From the NCBI GenBank assembly GCA_027485695.1, contig JAIXQO010000003.1, positions 372,001-436,000 of the forward strand: a stretch of DNA of 64,000 nucleotides, read 5' to 3'. Each line of letters opens with the position of its first letter. Position 1 is the stretch's first letter. Origin of the DNA: Pseudomonadota bacterium. Its GTDB lineage: Bacteria > Bdellovibrionota > UBA1018. The notes under the pieces are model-generated. The model saw only the letters and a list, made by a program, of their open reading frames with translations. It was not told where the DNA came from and did not search any database. This document shows, piece after piece, positions 54,293-62,138 of the stretch. Both the position numbers and the translations under genes were made by a program.

Positions 54293-55143
54293 GATCGACC
54301 TACTCCGAGTCGCTCAATGAGCGTAGCGCGCAAACACTGGATCTCAGCCGCGCTTCCGCTCGTGAACGACACTGTCAGGATCTGATTCACCAGCGTGAGC
54401 GAGTCACCGGTACTCACTCCCATCTCGCTAAGGCCCTGTTGCGCTGCTTGAAGCGAATTGATGAACATCCAATAAGTCGGGGAAGTTCCTCCGAGATTGA
54501 TGCTGGTCGAAGTATTACTGGTGTAGGTCGATTGATCGTTCGAGCCACCCGAGGAGAAAACTGTGGGCACTGGCTCGCCGCAGTTCGTATTCGCTACGCA
54601 AGAGGCGATCGTGCAGCTTGTGGTGTTTTGGACGATATCTGATTTATTCAGCTGACCGTTCGCTTGCGCTCCAGAATGTTCGGCGAGTGTCGACGCCGCA
54701 ATGGCAATTGCCGTAATGAAACGAGTGAATCCGCGGAGCTGCTTCGTTTCGATTCCACCGACCTTGGCGAATGCTTGCGCAAGGAGAGTTCGACGTGCGA
54801 CTCCGGCTCCAGAGATGAGTGATTCGGAGAGGTTCGTTAGAATGGATCCGACGCTTTCTCCGTCCTTGATCTTAACGGCCGTAACGAGCGCGGACATGGT
54901 AACGCCCGCCTCATTCAAGTAAGTGAACGCAAGTTCGCTCTCGGCCGAGTCATTGTTCCCGAGCTGTGCGTAGTATTCCCGGGCCAGGGCGAGATCGCCT
55001 TGGTCAAAAGCGGCGCGGGCCGCGGAGAGGAGTTGTGCCTCGCCGCTCGGGGAACTCAGCGGATCAAAAACGTTGGGACAGGAACAGAGAAAGAGCAAAG
55101 AAAAGCAAGCGAGCGCCGAACGAGCGCCAAGAGAGAACTTCAT
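54289..55143 (-). CDS. TPR-like lipoprotein coupled to outer-membrane barrel genes
   Basis: 284 residues with a lipobox region (LLFLCSCPN). A helix-pair, TPR-like segment (LLSAARAAFDQGDLALAREY, residues 37-56) follows, then a Ser/Thr/Asn-rich part with two Cys (CTIASCVANTNC). It begins an operon lipoprotein-barrel-barrel and could help in assembly or stability of the barrels. No family recognised. Confidence 0.75.
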   Translation of the reverse strand: MKFSLGARSALACFSLLFLCSCPNVFDPLSSPSGEAQLLSAARAAFDQGDLALAREYYAQLGNNDSAESELAFTYLNEAGVTMSALVTAVKIKDGESVGSILTNLSESLISGAGVARRTLLAQAFAKVGGIETKQLRGFTRFITAIAIAASTLAEHSGAQANGQLNKSDIVQNTTSCTIASCVANTNCGEPVPTVFSSGGSNDQSTYTSNTSTSINLGGTSPTYWMFINSLQAAQQGLSEMGVSTGDSLTLVNQILTVSFTSGSAAEIQCLRATLIERLGVGRS

Positions 55144-55174
55144 GCGATGACCTCCATGTCATGAGCGAGAAACT

Positions 55175-55771
55175 CTATCTTAGCGGGAAAGGGAACGTCG
55201 CTGCAATGCGGAGTTCATCGAGGACTTGCGATGTTTTCTTCGAAAGCGCGTCCACGGTCCCATCATTCCGGATGATCCACTGACTAAAGGGGTATTTTTC
55301 CTCATCCGTCATCTGTAATTGGATCGCTTGGCGTGCCTGAGACTCATTCCAGTTGTTGCGTTTTGCCAATCGTACGATTCGATCATCGATTGGCGAGGTA
55401 ACGAGGATGATACCGTCAAAATCCTGATAGCGCCCGGTTTCGATGAGAAGGGCCGCTTCGTAGATGGCGAGTTCGTGTCCTTGGCTCTTGAACACTTGCA
55501 GTCTCTGTGAGGATTCTTCGCGGATGAGCGGATGGAGAATGGCTTCGAGTTTGCGCTTGTTCTCGGGATCTTCGGACAAGAGGCGTCTCAACTGAAACCG
55601 ATCCAGTGTGCCGAACACATTGAGAATCGCGTCCGCCGCTGCGCCCCCGGGTTCTCGAAGTTCGCGTGCAATCTCATCGGCATCGACGACGGGTACACCG
55701 AGTTCGGCAAGAAACTTTGCAACGGTCGTTTTGCCGGAGCCGATGCCGCCGGTCAGGCCATAAATCTTCAT
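55175..55771 (-). CDS. coaE: Dephospho-CoA kinase
   Basis: 198 residues. P-loop GLTGGIGSGKTTVAKFLAEL and the CoaE motif VVDADEIARELREPGGAA are complete, with IYEAALLIETGRY and LAKRNNWNESQARQAI. It catalyses the last step of CoA biosynthesis. It overlaps mazG by four bases, and 31 bases separate it from the downstream lipoprotein gene. Confidence 0.95.
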   Translation of the reverse strand: MKIYGLTGGIGSGKTTVAKFLAELGVPVVDADEIARELREPGGAAADAILNVFGTLDRFQLRRLLSEDPENKRKLEAILHPLIREESSQRLQVFKSQGHELAIYEAALLIETGRYQDFDGIILVTSPIDDRIVRLAKRNNWNESQARQAIQLQMTDEEKYPFSQWIIRNDGTVDALSKKTSQVLDELRIAATFPFPLR

Positions 55772-56598
55772 TTACCGGCGCGCTCCAAACGCTTCGCCTC
55801 GTCCCAGAATTCATCCATCTCGGCGAGCGTCGATTCCTCGAGTTTTTTCCCGCGTGATTTGATTCCCGCCTCAACATGATTGAATCGCCGTTCGAATTTT
55901 GCGAGTCCGGACCTGAGCGCCGAATCGGCGTCGATCTTGGAGAGCTGAGCGATATTGATGGCGCAGAACAGAACATCAGCGATTTCGCCTTCGAGTTCGG
56001 CTTGAGAATGTTTTTCCACGAGCGCTTGTTTCAGTTCGCGCACTTCTTCCTCGAGTTTTCCAAATGAATCCAGTGCGCTTGGCCATTGGAATCCGACCTT
56101 TGTGACCTTGTCGATGATCTTCTGGGCTCGTGGCAGAGTCGGAAGCGAGCGAGGCACGGTATCAAGGAGGTGTTCGGGTGCGGCTTTTTCTTTTTGTTTG
56201 ATGGCTTCCCAATTCTTGATCACGTCTTCTGATGTTTCGGCGATTTCAGTGCCGAATACGTGTGGATGGCGACGGATGAGTTTATCGCGCAGACTATCCA
56301 TGACGTCTTGGATCGTGAATGTTCCGTGACCCTCGGCGATTTCGGAATGCAGGAGAATCTGCAGGAGCAGATCACCGAGTTCTTCGACCAGGTGGTTTTT
56401 CAAAGGGATATCTTGCGAGAGGAGTTTATCGTCATGGACGCGGTCCAGAACATCAACGACTTCACTCGCTTCCTCGATGGAATAGGGGCGAAGGGATTGG
56501 TGCGTTTGTTTTTGGTCCCAGGGGCAACCATCCGGGGCGCGGAGGCGACGAACGGTTTCTTTGATGGCTAGGAAGCTTTCGATCAGACTTTCGCTCAT
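55768..56598 (-). CDS. mazG: Nucleoside triphosphate pyrophosphohydrolase MazG
   Basis: 276 residues with two MazG domains. The first has the WDQKQTHQSL start, EEASEVVDVLD and EELGDLLLQILLHSEIA metal-binding helices; the second has KLEEEVRELKQAL and ELEGEIADVLFCAINIA. It clears non-canonical NTPs. Coupled to coaE by ATGA overlap. Confidence 0.95.
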   Translation of the reverse strand: MSESLIESFLAIKETVRRLRAPDGCPWDQKQTHQSLRPYSIEEASEVVDVLDRVHDDKLLSQDIPLKNHLVEELGDLLLQILLHSEIAEGHGTFTIQDVMDSLRDKLIRRHPHVFGTEIAETSEDVIKNWEAIKQKEKAAPEHLLDTVPRSLPTLPRAQKIIDKVTKVGFQWPSALDSFGKLEEEVRELKQALVEKHSQAELEGEIADVLFCAINIAQLSKIDADSALRSGLAKFERRFNHVEAGIKSRGKKLEESTLAEMDEFWDEAKRLERAGK

Positions 56599-56649
56599 AG
56601 GTCATCTTTTACCTGTTCTTTCGCGTCTCGGCGAAAGAAAATAAAGGAC

Positions 56650-57102
56650 GTGAAAATGAGTTTACCTCTCGATCGAGAAATTGCGCGCACACTCAAGAGA
56701 ATCCGGACCGATCACCCCGAATTACTCAAAAAAATCCGCTATTCCGGCACTTTTCCTTTGCGGGTTGAGGGGCAGTTGGTCACAGGACCGCGTATGGCAG
56801 CGCTCAACAAGAGCTACCGAGGCAAGAACTACGACACGGATGTACTATCGTTTCCGGCTCCCGCGCTTTTTCAAGAGCGGGGTGTACTCGGAGAGCTCGT
56901 CATCTCCAAAAAGAAACTCAAGGAACAGGCGCGCGAGCAGGGGCATTCCGAGTCCAGTGAGCTGCGAGTGTTGGTCGTTCATGGGGTCCTTCATTTACTG
57001 GGATTGGATCACGAGCTGGGACCGAGACAAGCGGCCCGTATGCGCAAATACGAGCTGGCCATCGTGGGCCGCGCTGGACTGATTGAACGCGCGAAGAAAT
57101 GA
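56650..57102 (+). CDS. ybeY: Endoribonuclease YbeY
   Basis: 150 residues. The zinc motif H-G-x-L-H-L-x-G-x-D-H is exact (VHGVLHLLGLDHE), with NKSYRGKNYDTDVLSFPA. YbeY acts in 16S rRNA 3'-end maturation and ribosome quality control. It is divergent from mazG and ends three bases from the convergent dioxygenase-like gene. Confidence 0.95.
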   Translation: MKMSLPLDREIARTLKRIRTDHPELLKKIRYSGTFPLRVEGQLVTGPRMAALNKSYRGKNYDTDVLSFPAPALFQERGVLGELVISKKKLKEQAREQGHSESSELRVLVVHGVLHLLGLDHELGPRQAARMRKYELAIVGRAGLIERAKK

Positions 57103-57104
57103 TT

Positions 57105-57482
57105 TCAGGCGGATTCGGGATGAACTCTCAGGTCCGGGCGTTCCTGAATCAATTGAAAAAATCCGAAGTCGATGAGGAGTTCCGAGCCGAGCCAGACGAT
57201 GCCATGAGTGTGATCCTGAAAATCGTCGCCCGTGTCGCGATGGACGAGAACGGATAAATCACCTCGGTGAGATTCTAGCCAGTTCATCGCATGATCGCGA
57301 CTGGCATCCGTGAAGTGGATCTCGATCATTCCGGTTGGGTGGGGCCCGACCGGTCTCTCGTAGACCTCGACACAGTCGAAAACACTCGAGCGTCGGGCGT
57401 CGTTCGCGAGCGTTTGGGCCAGATCGACAGACTCGGGTGGAAAATAGATGTGAGCGTGGAAACGTTCCATGGGGGCAAGCAT
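57105..57482 (-). CDS. DOPA 4,5-dioxygenase-like protein
   Basis: About 125 residues from ATG 57482 (ATG 57470 also possible). The sequence carries the family's motifs: RFHAHIYFPPESVDLAQTL, PVGPHPTGMIEIHF, LSVLVHRDTGDDFQDHTHG and IVWLGSELLIDF. These proteins have a small ferredoxin-like fold; DOPA cleavage is known for fungal members, but the bacterial substrate is not established. The open reading continues upstream to 57806 but that part overlaps the next gene on the other strand and does not match the family. Confidence 0.82.
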   Translation of the reverse strand: MLAPMERFHAHIYFPPESVDLAQTLANDARRSSVFDCVEVYERPVGPHPTGMIEIHFTDASRDHAMNWLESHRGDLSVLVHRDTGDDFQDHTHGIVWLGSELLIDFGFFQLIQERPDLRVHPESA

Positions 57483-57578
57483 GATCTCAATGATTGGACC
57501 GGTCAAATAGGTTGAAGCCTCGGATATGATAACCGAAAACTTATGGATTCGTCTGGATGATCGATCTACACTTTTCAT

Positions 57579-58268
57579 ATGGAACAATTCTTCGGTCCCG
57601 GTTGTCCTTGGTACGACTGGTTTGAGACGTTCGGCGAGCAAAATGTCAAATGGTGCGAGCAGACCCTCTGTGCTTGGATCAACGAACCTGCAAATGCCTG
57701 GAGCAATCTGGGTTATTTCATCGCGGCGGCTTTGATCGCCCGCGAGGGGATGAAACGATATGCATCTGCCGTTTTTGTCATGGGAGCGGGGAGTTTTTTT
57801 TACCATGCGACAAATAACTATTTCACCCAGATCCTCGATTTTATCGGCATGTACGTGTGGGTCTGCTTGCTGTTGAATTGGAATTTGATTCGTTTGAAAT
57901 GGGTTCCGGAGTCGAAGCGAGTCTACTCATATTTTGGAATGATTGTATTTTTTACGGCGGCGATTCCCATGCTGAGGTCCATCAACATCCATTATCAGAT
58001 CATCATCGCCGTCCTGGGAGTAGCGATCATTGCTACAGAATGGATGCTGCGCTCGCGCGAGTCGGGAGTTCAAAAAGATTTCCGTCCGCTAGCCATTACG
58101 GTACTTTTCGTTCTACTGGGCGAAATGTTTTCGCTAGCGGACGTGAAACGCTGGTTCTGCGATCCGCAGAACCATTTTCTGCAAGGACACGCGGCTTGGC
58201 ACGTTTCGAGCGCCATCGGCATTTATTTTGGTTCGAGATTTTATCGTCAATTTCCGCAACTCCGCTAG
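57579..58268 (+). CDS. Ceramidase-family membrane protein (CREST superfamily)
   Basis: 229 residues with about seven membrane segments. The alkaline ceramidase/CREST motifs are recognisable: VKWCEQTLCAWINEPANAWS and NLGYF near the N-terminus, SFFYHATNNYFTQILDFIGM in the middle (His, Asp) and FLQGHAAWHVSSAIG near the end (His-x-x-x-His). Such enzymes use a Zn site to cleave amide bonds in sphingolipids. Activity on ceramide is inferred; it could act on another amide. It is monocistronic, with a weak hairpin after it. Confidence 0.85.
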   Translation: MEQFFGPGCPWYDWFETFGEQNVKWCEQTLCAWINEPANAWSNLGYFIAAALIAREGMKRYASAVFVMGAGSFFYHATNNYFTQILDFIGMYVWVCLLLNWNLIRLKWVPESKRVYSYFGMIVFFTAAIPMLRSINIHYQIIIAVLGVAIIATEWMLRSRESGVQKDFRPLAITVLFVLLGEMFSLADVKRWFCDPQNHFLQGHAAWHVSSAIGIYFGSRFYRQFPQLR

Positions 58269-58391
58269 TTGTTCCACGGTGATGAACGATCACCTTCTCG
58301 CTGTATTTTCGAGCTGGCCTTTTTCGGGAGTCGGACTGTCTAACCTTTGAATATCGCGAGATTCTCCGGAGCATGAGATAACAAGTGGCTC

Positions 58392-60434
58392 ATGCGTTGG
58401 TTGTCGTTACCGCGAAAATTCCATTTAAGTTCCGGACTCTCGGCTGGGTGCCTAGGGTGGGTCTGGATCGCGCTCTCGATGAGCAGTGTTGCAAGAGCCG
58501 ATATTCGCTGCCAAGAAACACAGTCGATGCGTTCGCCGGTTTACGATGGTGCGCAATCTTTTGGAGTCCTCACTCGTTGTCATGATTCAAAAAACAGTGC
58601 GAGTCGTGAGTTCTATGTGCTTCGCACTGAGGGGCCGTTTGCAACTCATCAGTATCTTCATGGGGCGTTGCTCGGCGATCTAGTCGATCGAGCGGTGCAG
58701 CCAAAGACCACTGGCAATTCGCTATGGATCGATGAGCAGGATCAGTCGATCTACCAGAGTTTGGCAGCGACGGTCCGATGCGTTCAGGAGCAGATTCGTA
58801 GCAGCGCGCCCGTCGAGTGGCGCCGGGCCTATCAGCTTTTTAATTTTGGCTATGGAGAATCTAAAACCAAAAAAGGTTTTTCGCCCACGATCGGACTCTT
58901 GGATTTCGAGAGTTGGCAAATGGCTCCGGAAATTTATCGGGCTCTCGAGCATTATTTCGGTTCGATGAACGAAGGCGCTTATGCAAATTCGGTCATCGCA
59001 CATTGTGTCGGTGCCCTCGATACCGGAAAACGCAACCGACTACGTGAAATAGTTGGGCGCTTGGAGCGTAGCGCTTATCGGGTTTCCACGGATGCGATAC
59101 TGACACCACCGCATTTAGATTTGGGAACGCCGCTCTATCACGGAGCAAATTTTTCGGTCGCGGCCGAGTCCGATCCGCGCAACTCCACACTTTTGTTATC
59201 GATCGTCCATGAGGGTAGAGACTATCTCCGGTATCTCGGTATCAGCCGCGTCGGCGACTCCAGTCCTGCTAGCCTCGGGGGATGGAATGAGAGAGGTTTA
59301 TCCGTTACCTTGCATCGCGCGCCCGTTGAGCAAGGGGAGTTCGGTGGATTTCGTTCAGAGCGCGCACCAGGCGCTTTCATCGCCCATCAAATATTGAGAT
59401 CCGCAGGAACGGTTGATCAAGCGCTCGCTATCGCGGGCCGAATTTTTCCTTACAACTCTTGGACCCTGACCGTAGCGCAGCCGGAAACCGGAGACATGGC
59501 GACGATCGAAGTTTCGCCCAAAGGCTCAGTGGTTTCTCGGCGCACTCAATCGCGCTACCTCGTTCAAACTGAGCAGTTGTTTTCGCCACTCGTGTTGCAA
59601 GGGTCTCGTTATGAGTCCTACGACGAGTTGATGGCTTCGCGCTCGCGCCAGACCAGTTTTGAGCGCGAAGCACGTGCGGTTTTCCAAACCGGAGCAGCTT
59701 TTCGCATCGAAGATTTCGTTCGTTTTTTCGATCCCGTTCGATCTGAGAATGGCGCATCCACGGTCACGGGATCAATACTCGGGCGTATCGGACAATTCGC
59801 GCAAGTCGTGATGGCGCCGAGCTTGGGGCGAATTTGGGTCGGCACTGTTCACGCACAAGGATTGTCTGGATCTAATGACTATTCTGAGTTGCAAGTGGAT
59901 CTTAAGTTCGGAGTCGTGAATGCGAAGAGTATTCTGAAGACCTCCGTGTCCGAAGGGTTAGTGCCTCGGTTGAATGCGCGTCGTTTTGCTGCGCAGGCAG
60001 CCCTAGAGCCCGTCCGCGAAGCTCGGATCAACAGTCTGAACAACGCGCGAAATGCGCTCACGATGGGTGACCAGCCGGATGAGTTTTCCTTGGACTATGC
60101 GCTCGCCCGATTACTCTTTGAGAGGAACGGCGCGGGGGACTTAGATCGAGCGATCTTGTTGCTTCAAGGGAAGTGGGGCGAGAGTGATTTACCGAGCGTT
60201 GGAGACGCGGGCCGCCGAAGCCACTTGGTACGACGGACGCTTTATCTGATGGACCCGATTCGATTCGCCTCGTTGAAATCCCAGTTGATCTCCGAGTTTT
60301 TGGCTTGGGGACAAAATCCTCATGCGGGCGCAGTTCAATCCGAGATCGAAGCTTGGGTAAAGAAAATGGAAATGGCCCCGAATTTAACTCCTCAAGAGCG
60401 GTTTTCCCCATTTGATTTTGGCCAGGTTGAATAA
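58392..60434 (+). CDS. Exported protein with C45-type (acyl-CoA:6-APA acyltransferase-like) region
   Basis: 680 residues with a signal-like N-terminus (WVWIALSMSSVARA). The middle (about residues 235-400) matches the C45 NTN-hydrolase layout: LYHGANFSVAAESD, LGGWNERGLSVTLHRAP, GTVDQALAIAGRIFPYNSWT and DMATIEVSPKGSVVSRR. In C45 enzymes a Cys nucleophile precedes the HGxN motif by roughly 15 residues; none is seen there (region YRVSTDAILTPPHLDL). It may be a non-catalytic relative or use another residue. C-terminal 250 residues are helical and unassigned. Confidence 0.78.
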   Translation: MRWLSLPRKFHLSSGLSAGCLGWVWIALSMSSVARADIRCQETQSMRSPVYDGAQSFGVLTRCHDSKNSASREFYVLRTEGPFATHQYLHGALLGDLVDRAVQPKTTGNSLWIDEQDQSIYQSLAATVRCVQEQIRSSAPVEWRRAYQLFNFGYGESKTKKGFSPTIGLLDFESWQMAPEIYRALEHYFGSMNEGAYANSVIAHCVGALDTGKRNRLREIVGRLERSAYRVSTDAILTPPHLDLGTPLYHGANFSVAAESDPRNSTLLLSIVHEGRDYLRYLGISRVGDSSPASLGGWNERGLSVTLHRAPVEQGEFGGFRSERAPGAFIAHQILRSAGTVDQALAIAGRIFPYNSWTLTVAQPETGDMATIEVSPKGSVVSRRTQSRYLVQTEQLFSPLVLQGSRYESYDELMASRSRQTSFEREARAVFQTGAAFRIEDFVRFFDPVRSENGASTVTGSILGRIGQFAQVVMAPSLGRIWVGTVHAQGLSGSNDYSELQVDLKFGVVNAKSILKTSVSEGLVPRLNARRFAAQAALEPVREARINSLNNARNALTMGDQPDEFSLDYALARLLFERNGAGDLDRAILLLQGKWGESDLPSVGDAGRRSHLVRRTLYLMDPIRFASLKSQLISEFLAWGQNPHAGAVQSEIEAWVKKMEMAPNLTPQERFSPFDFGQVE

Positions 60435-60464
60435 CCCGCCCAGATCGGTTAAGTCTCTATCAAC

Positions 60465-61620
60465 ATGGCAAACTTAGGTACGCAGAGTCTTCATGAAATC
60501 CGCCAGACGTTCTCCTCGATGAAGGAGAAACTGGACTTCCTACGGGGGACTCTTTGACCTCCCTATGAAACGGAGGAGGATCGAAGAACTCGCCGATCTC
60601 TCGAATCAGCCGGAATTTTGGTCGGATAACCGACGCGCTAAACAACTCACACAAGAGAAATCCCGGCTCGAATCCGAAGTGAATGGGTTCGATAGCCTAG
60701 ACCGCGCTTATCTGGACGCGACGACCCTATTTGAGCTCGCCATCGAGGCGGACGACGAAGGCACGCTAAAAGAAGTTTCGGACTCGATCGCCGGTCTTTC
60801 GCAATTGTTCGAGCAAACGGAATTCCAAAAGCTCATGAGCGAAGAAGCCGATCCGAAAAATGCGATCGTCACCGTCAACTCCGGCGCCGGCGGAACAGAG
60901 TCGCAGGATTGGGCGCAGATGCTCTATCGGATGCTGACGCGTTTTGCGCAGGACAAAGGATTCAAAGTCGGTGTGATCGACGTTCTTCCCGGCGAGGAAG
61001 CCGGTCTAAAGAACGTGACCTTTACGGTTTCCGGTCCGTATGCTTATGGCCTCCTGAAAAGCGAAGCCGGCGTGCACCGTTTGGTTCGTATTTCACCGTT
61101 CGATTCGAACGCGCGCCGACATACGAGCTTTTCCTCTGTTTTTGTGAGTCCCGAGATCGAGGACGATTTCGAGGTCGACATCAATCCGAGCGACCTTCGG
61201 ATCGACGTTTACCGCGCCGGCGGCAAAGGTGGACAAGGTGTTAACACGACGGACTCCGCCGTTCGAATCACGCACTTGCCAACGAATCTCGTGGTTACTT
61301 GTCAGCAAGAGCGGTCTCAGATCAAAAACCGCGATTTGGCGATGAAGGTCTTGCGTTCCCGTCTCTATGAACGCCACCTCGAAGAAGAGAAGAAGAAACA
61401 GCAGTCGATCGAGGACGCTAAGCGCGACATTGCTTGGGGGTCACAGATTCGGTCTTATGTGCTTCATCCTTACAAGATGGTGAAAGACCACCGAACCGGG
61501 CATCACGTCGGTAGCGCCGATAAGGCGCTGGATGGTGATCTGGATGGGTTTATTAAGGCGTATTTGACCTGCAAGATTACGGGTGAGTGGGCTCGTGGCG
61601 GATCCGGAGACGACGTTTAA
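60465..61620 (+). CDS. prfB: Peptide chain release factor 2 with programmed +1 frameshift
   Basis: 384 residues when the frameshift is read. A first frame of 30 codons starts at ATG 60465 and stops at TGA 60555-60557 in CTT-TGA-C. The internal SD-like run GGGGG (60544-60548) with ACT before CTT TGA C is the classic prfB frameshift signal, so ribosomes shift +1 and continue as LDLPMKRRRIEEL. The body has the SPF-type and GGQ motifs (YRAGGKGGQGVNTTDSAVRI). RF2 reads UGA and UAA, and regulates itself through this site. Reported as one gene, not a pseudogene. Confidence 0.96.
60544..60558 (+). promoter_or_regulatory. prfB programmed frameshift site
   Basis: GGGGG-ACT-CTT-TGA-C: SD-like run, three-base spacer, slippery CTT and the in-frame UGA followed by C. 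It differs from the E. coli site only in the first base of the SD-like part and the spacer triplet. Confidence 0.93.
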
Positions 61621-61645
61621 GCCTGTTAAGTCCACCGTGCGGAAA

Positions 61646-61680
61646 GCCTCCTCGACTGGGTTGATGGAGGCGGGGGTTTT
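61646..61680 (+). terminator. Weak terminator-like hairpin after prfB
   Basis: GCCTCC pairs with GGAGGC around a 14-base loop, followed by GGGGGTTTT. The T-run is short and the loop is long, so termination efficiency is doubtful. Confidence 0.4.
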
Positions 61681-61715
61681 GATCAGAAATTTGCAGTCCT
61701 GCGGGTTTTTAGGCG

Positions 61716-61744
61716 TTGACACTTTTTAGGGCCACAGGTAACTA
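61716..61744 (+). promoter_or_regulatory. Sigma-70 promoter of tRNA-Asp
   Basis: TTGACA (perfect -35), 17 bases, then TAACTA (-10), 27 bases before the tRNA 5' end. Good agreement with the housekeeping consensus. Confidence 0.8.
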
Positions 61745-61771
61745 ATGGATCTCGTTTCTAAATAGTGCTGC

Positions 61772-61848
61772 GGGGGTGTAGTTGAGTCGGTTACAACGTC
61801 GCCCTGTCACGGCGAAGGCCGTGGGTTCGAGTCCCATCACTCCCGCCA
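61772..61848 (+). tRNA. tRNA-Asp (anticodon GTC)
   Basis: 77 bases with encoded CCA. Acceptor GGGGGTG pairs with CACTCCC, D-arm GTTG/CAAC, anticodon stem TCGCC/GGCGA with loop CTGTCAC (anticodon GTC), T-stem GTGGG/CCCAT with loop TTCGAGT. Discriminator base G73 is the Asp identity base. A strong terminator follows 19 bases later. Confidence 0.97.
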
Positions 61849-61867
61849 TTTTTTAAAAACGATATCA

Positions 61868-61894
61868 AGCCCCTCTCTGAGGGGCTTTTTTTTT
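61868..61894 (+). terminator. Intrinsic terminator after tRNA-Asp
   Basis: AGCCCCTC pairs with GAGGGGCT around a three-base loop, followed by nine T. Confidence 0.95.
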
Positions 61895-62062
61895 GCCCTT
61901 TGATCCCCATCCCGATCGTCCTTTCGTCTGGTTCGATTCTTCCGGTTTTGTCCACCTGCTAAACATTCACGAGAACGGATTGCTGGAACAATGAGCGGTA
62001 TCTTGGCGCATTATGATTAAGTCTTGTGAAGAATTCTCAACATCAGTAAAATTACTCCATCT

Positions 62063-62102
62063 GGTCCCCCGTGCACTCGAGCTGTAAATTCTGGGACCTT
62101 TT
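62063..62102 (+). other. Hairpin in the leader of the histidine kinase gene
   Basis: GGTCCC and GGGACC pair across a 24-base loop and are followed by TTTT, 37 bases before the kinase start. It may be an attenuator. The rest of the 244 bases between the tRNA terminator and the kinase start (GTG 62139) shows nothing I can support. Confidence 0.35.
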
Positions 62103-62138
62103 AGAACGACAACCGACACCTAAAAGGCAAGCTCTCTA

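Noticed and set aside
57483-57806. N-terminal extension of the DOPA-dioxygenase-like reading frame
   Set aside because: It overlaps the ceramidase-family gene on the other strand and has no match to the family, which begins at the RFHAHIYF motif.
58278-58294. GGTGAT/ATCACC hairpin after the ceramidase-family gene as a terminator
   Set aside because: Short stem and no T-run directly after it.
60465-60557. prfB first looked like a 30-codon fragment plus a gene starting at an internal ATG
   Set aside because: The exact frameshift signal and matching RF2 N-terminus show that it is one intact gene.
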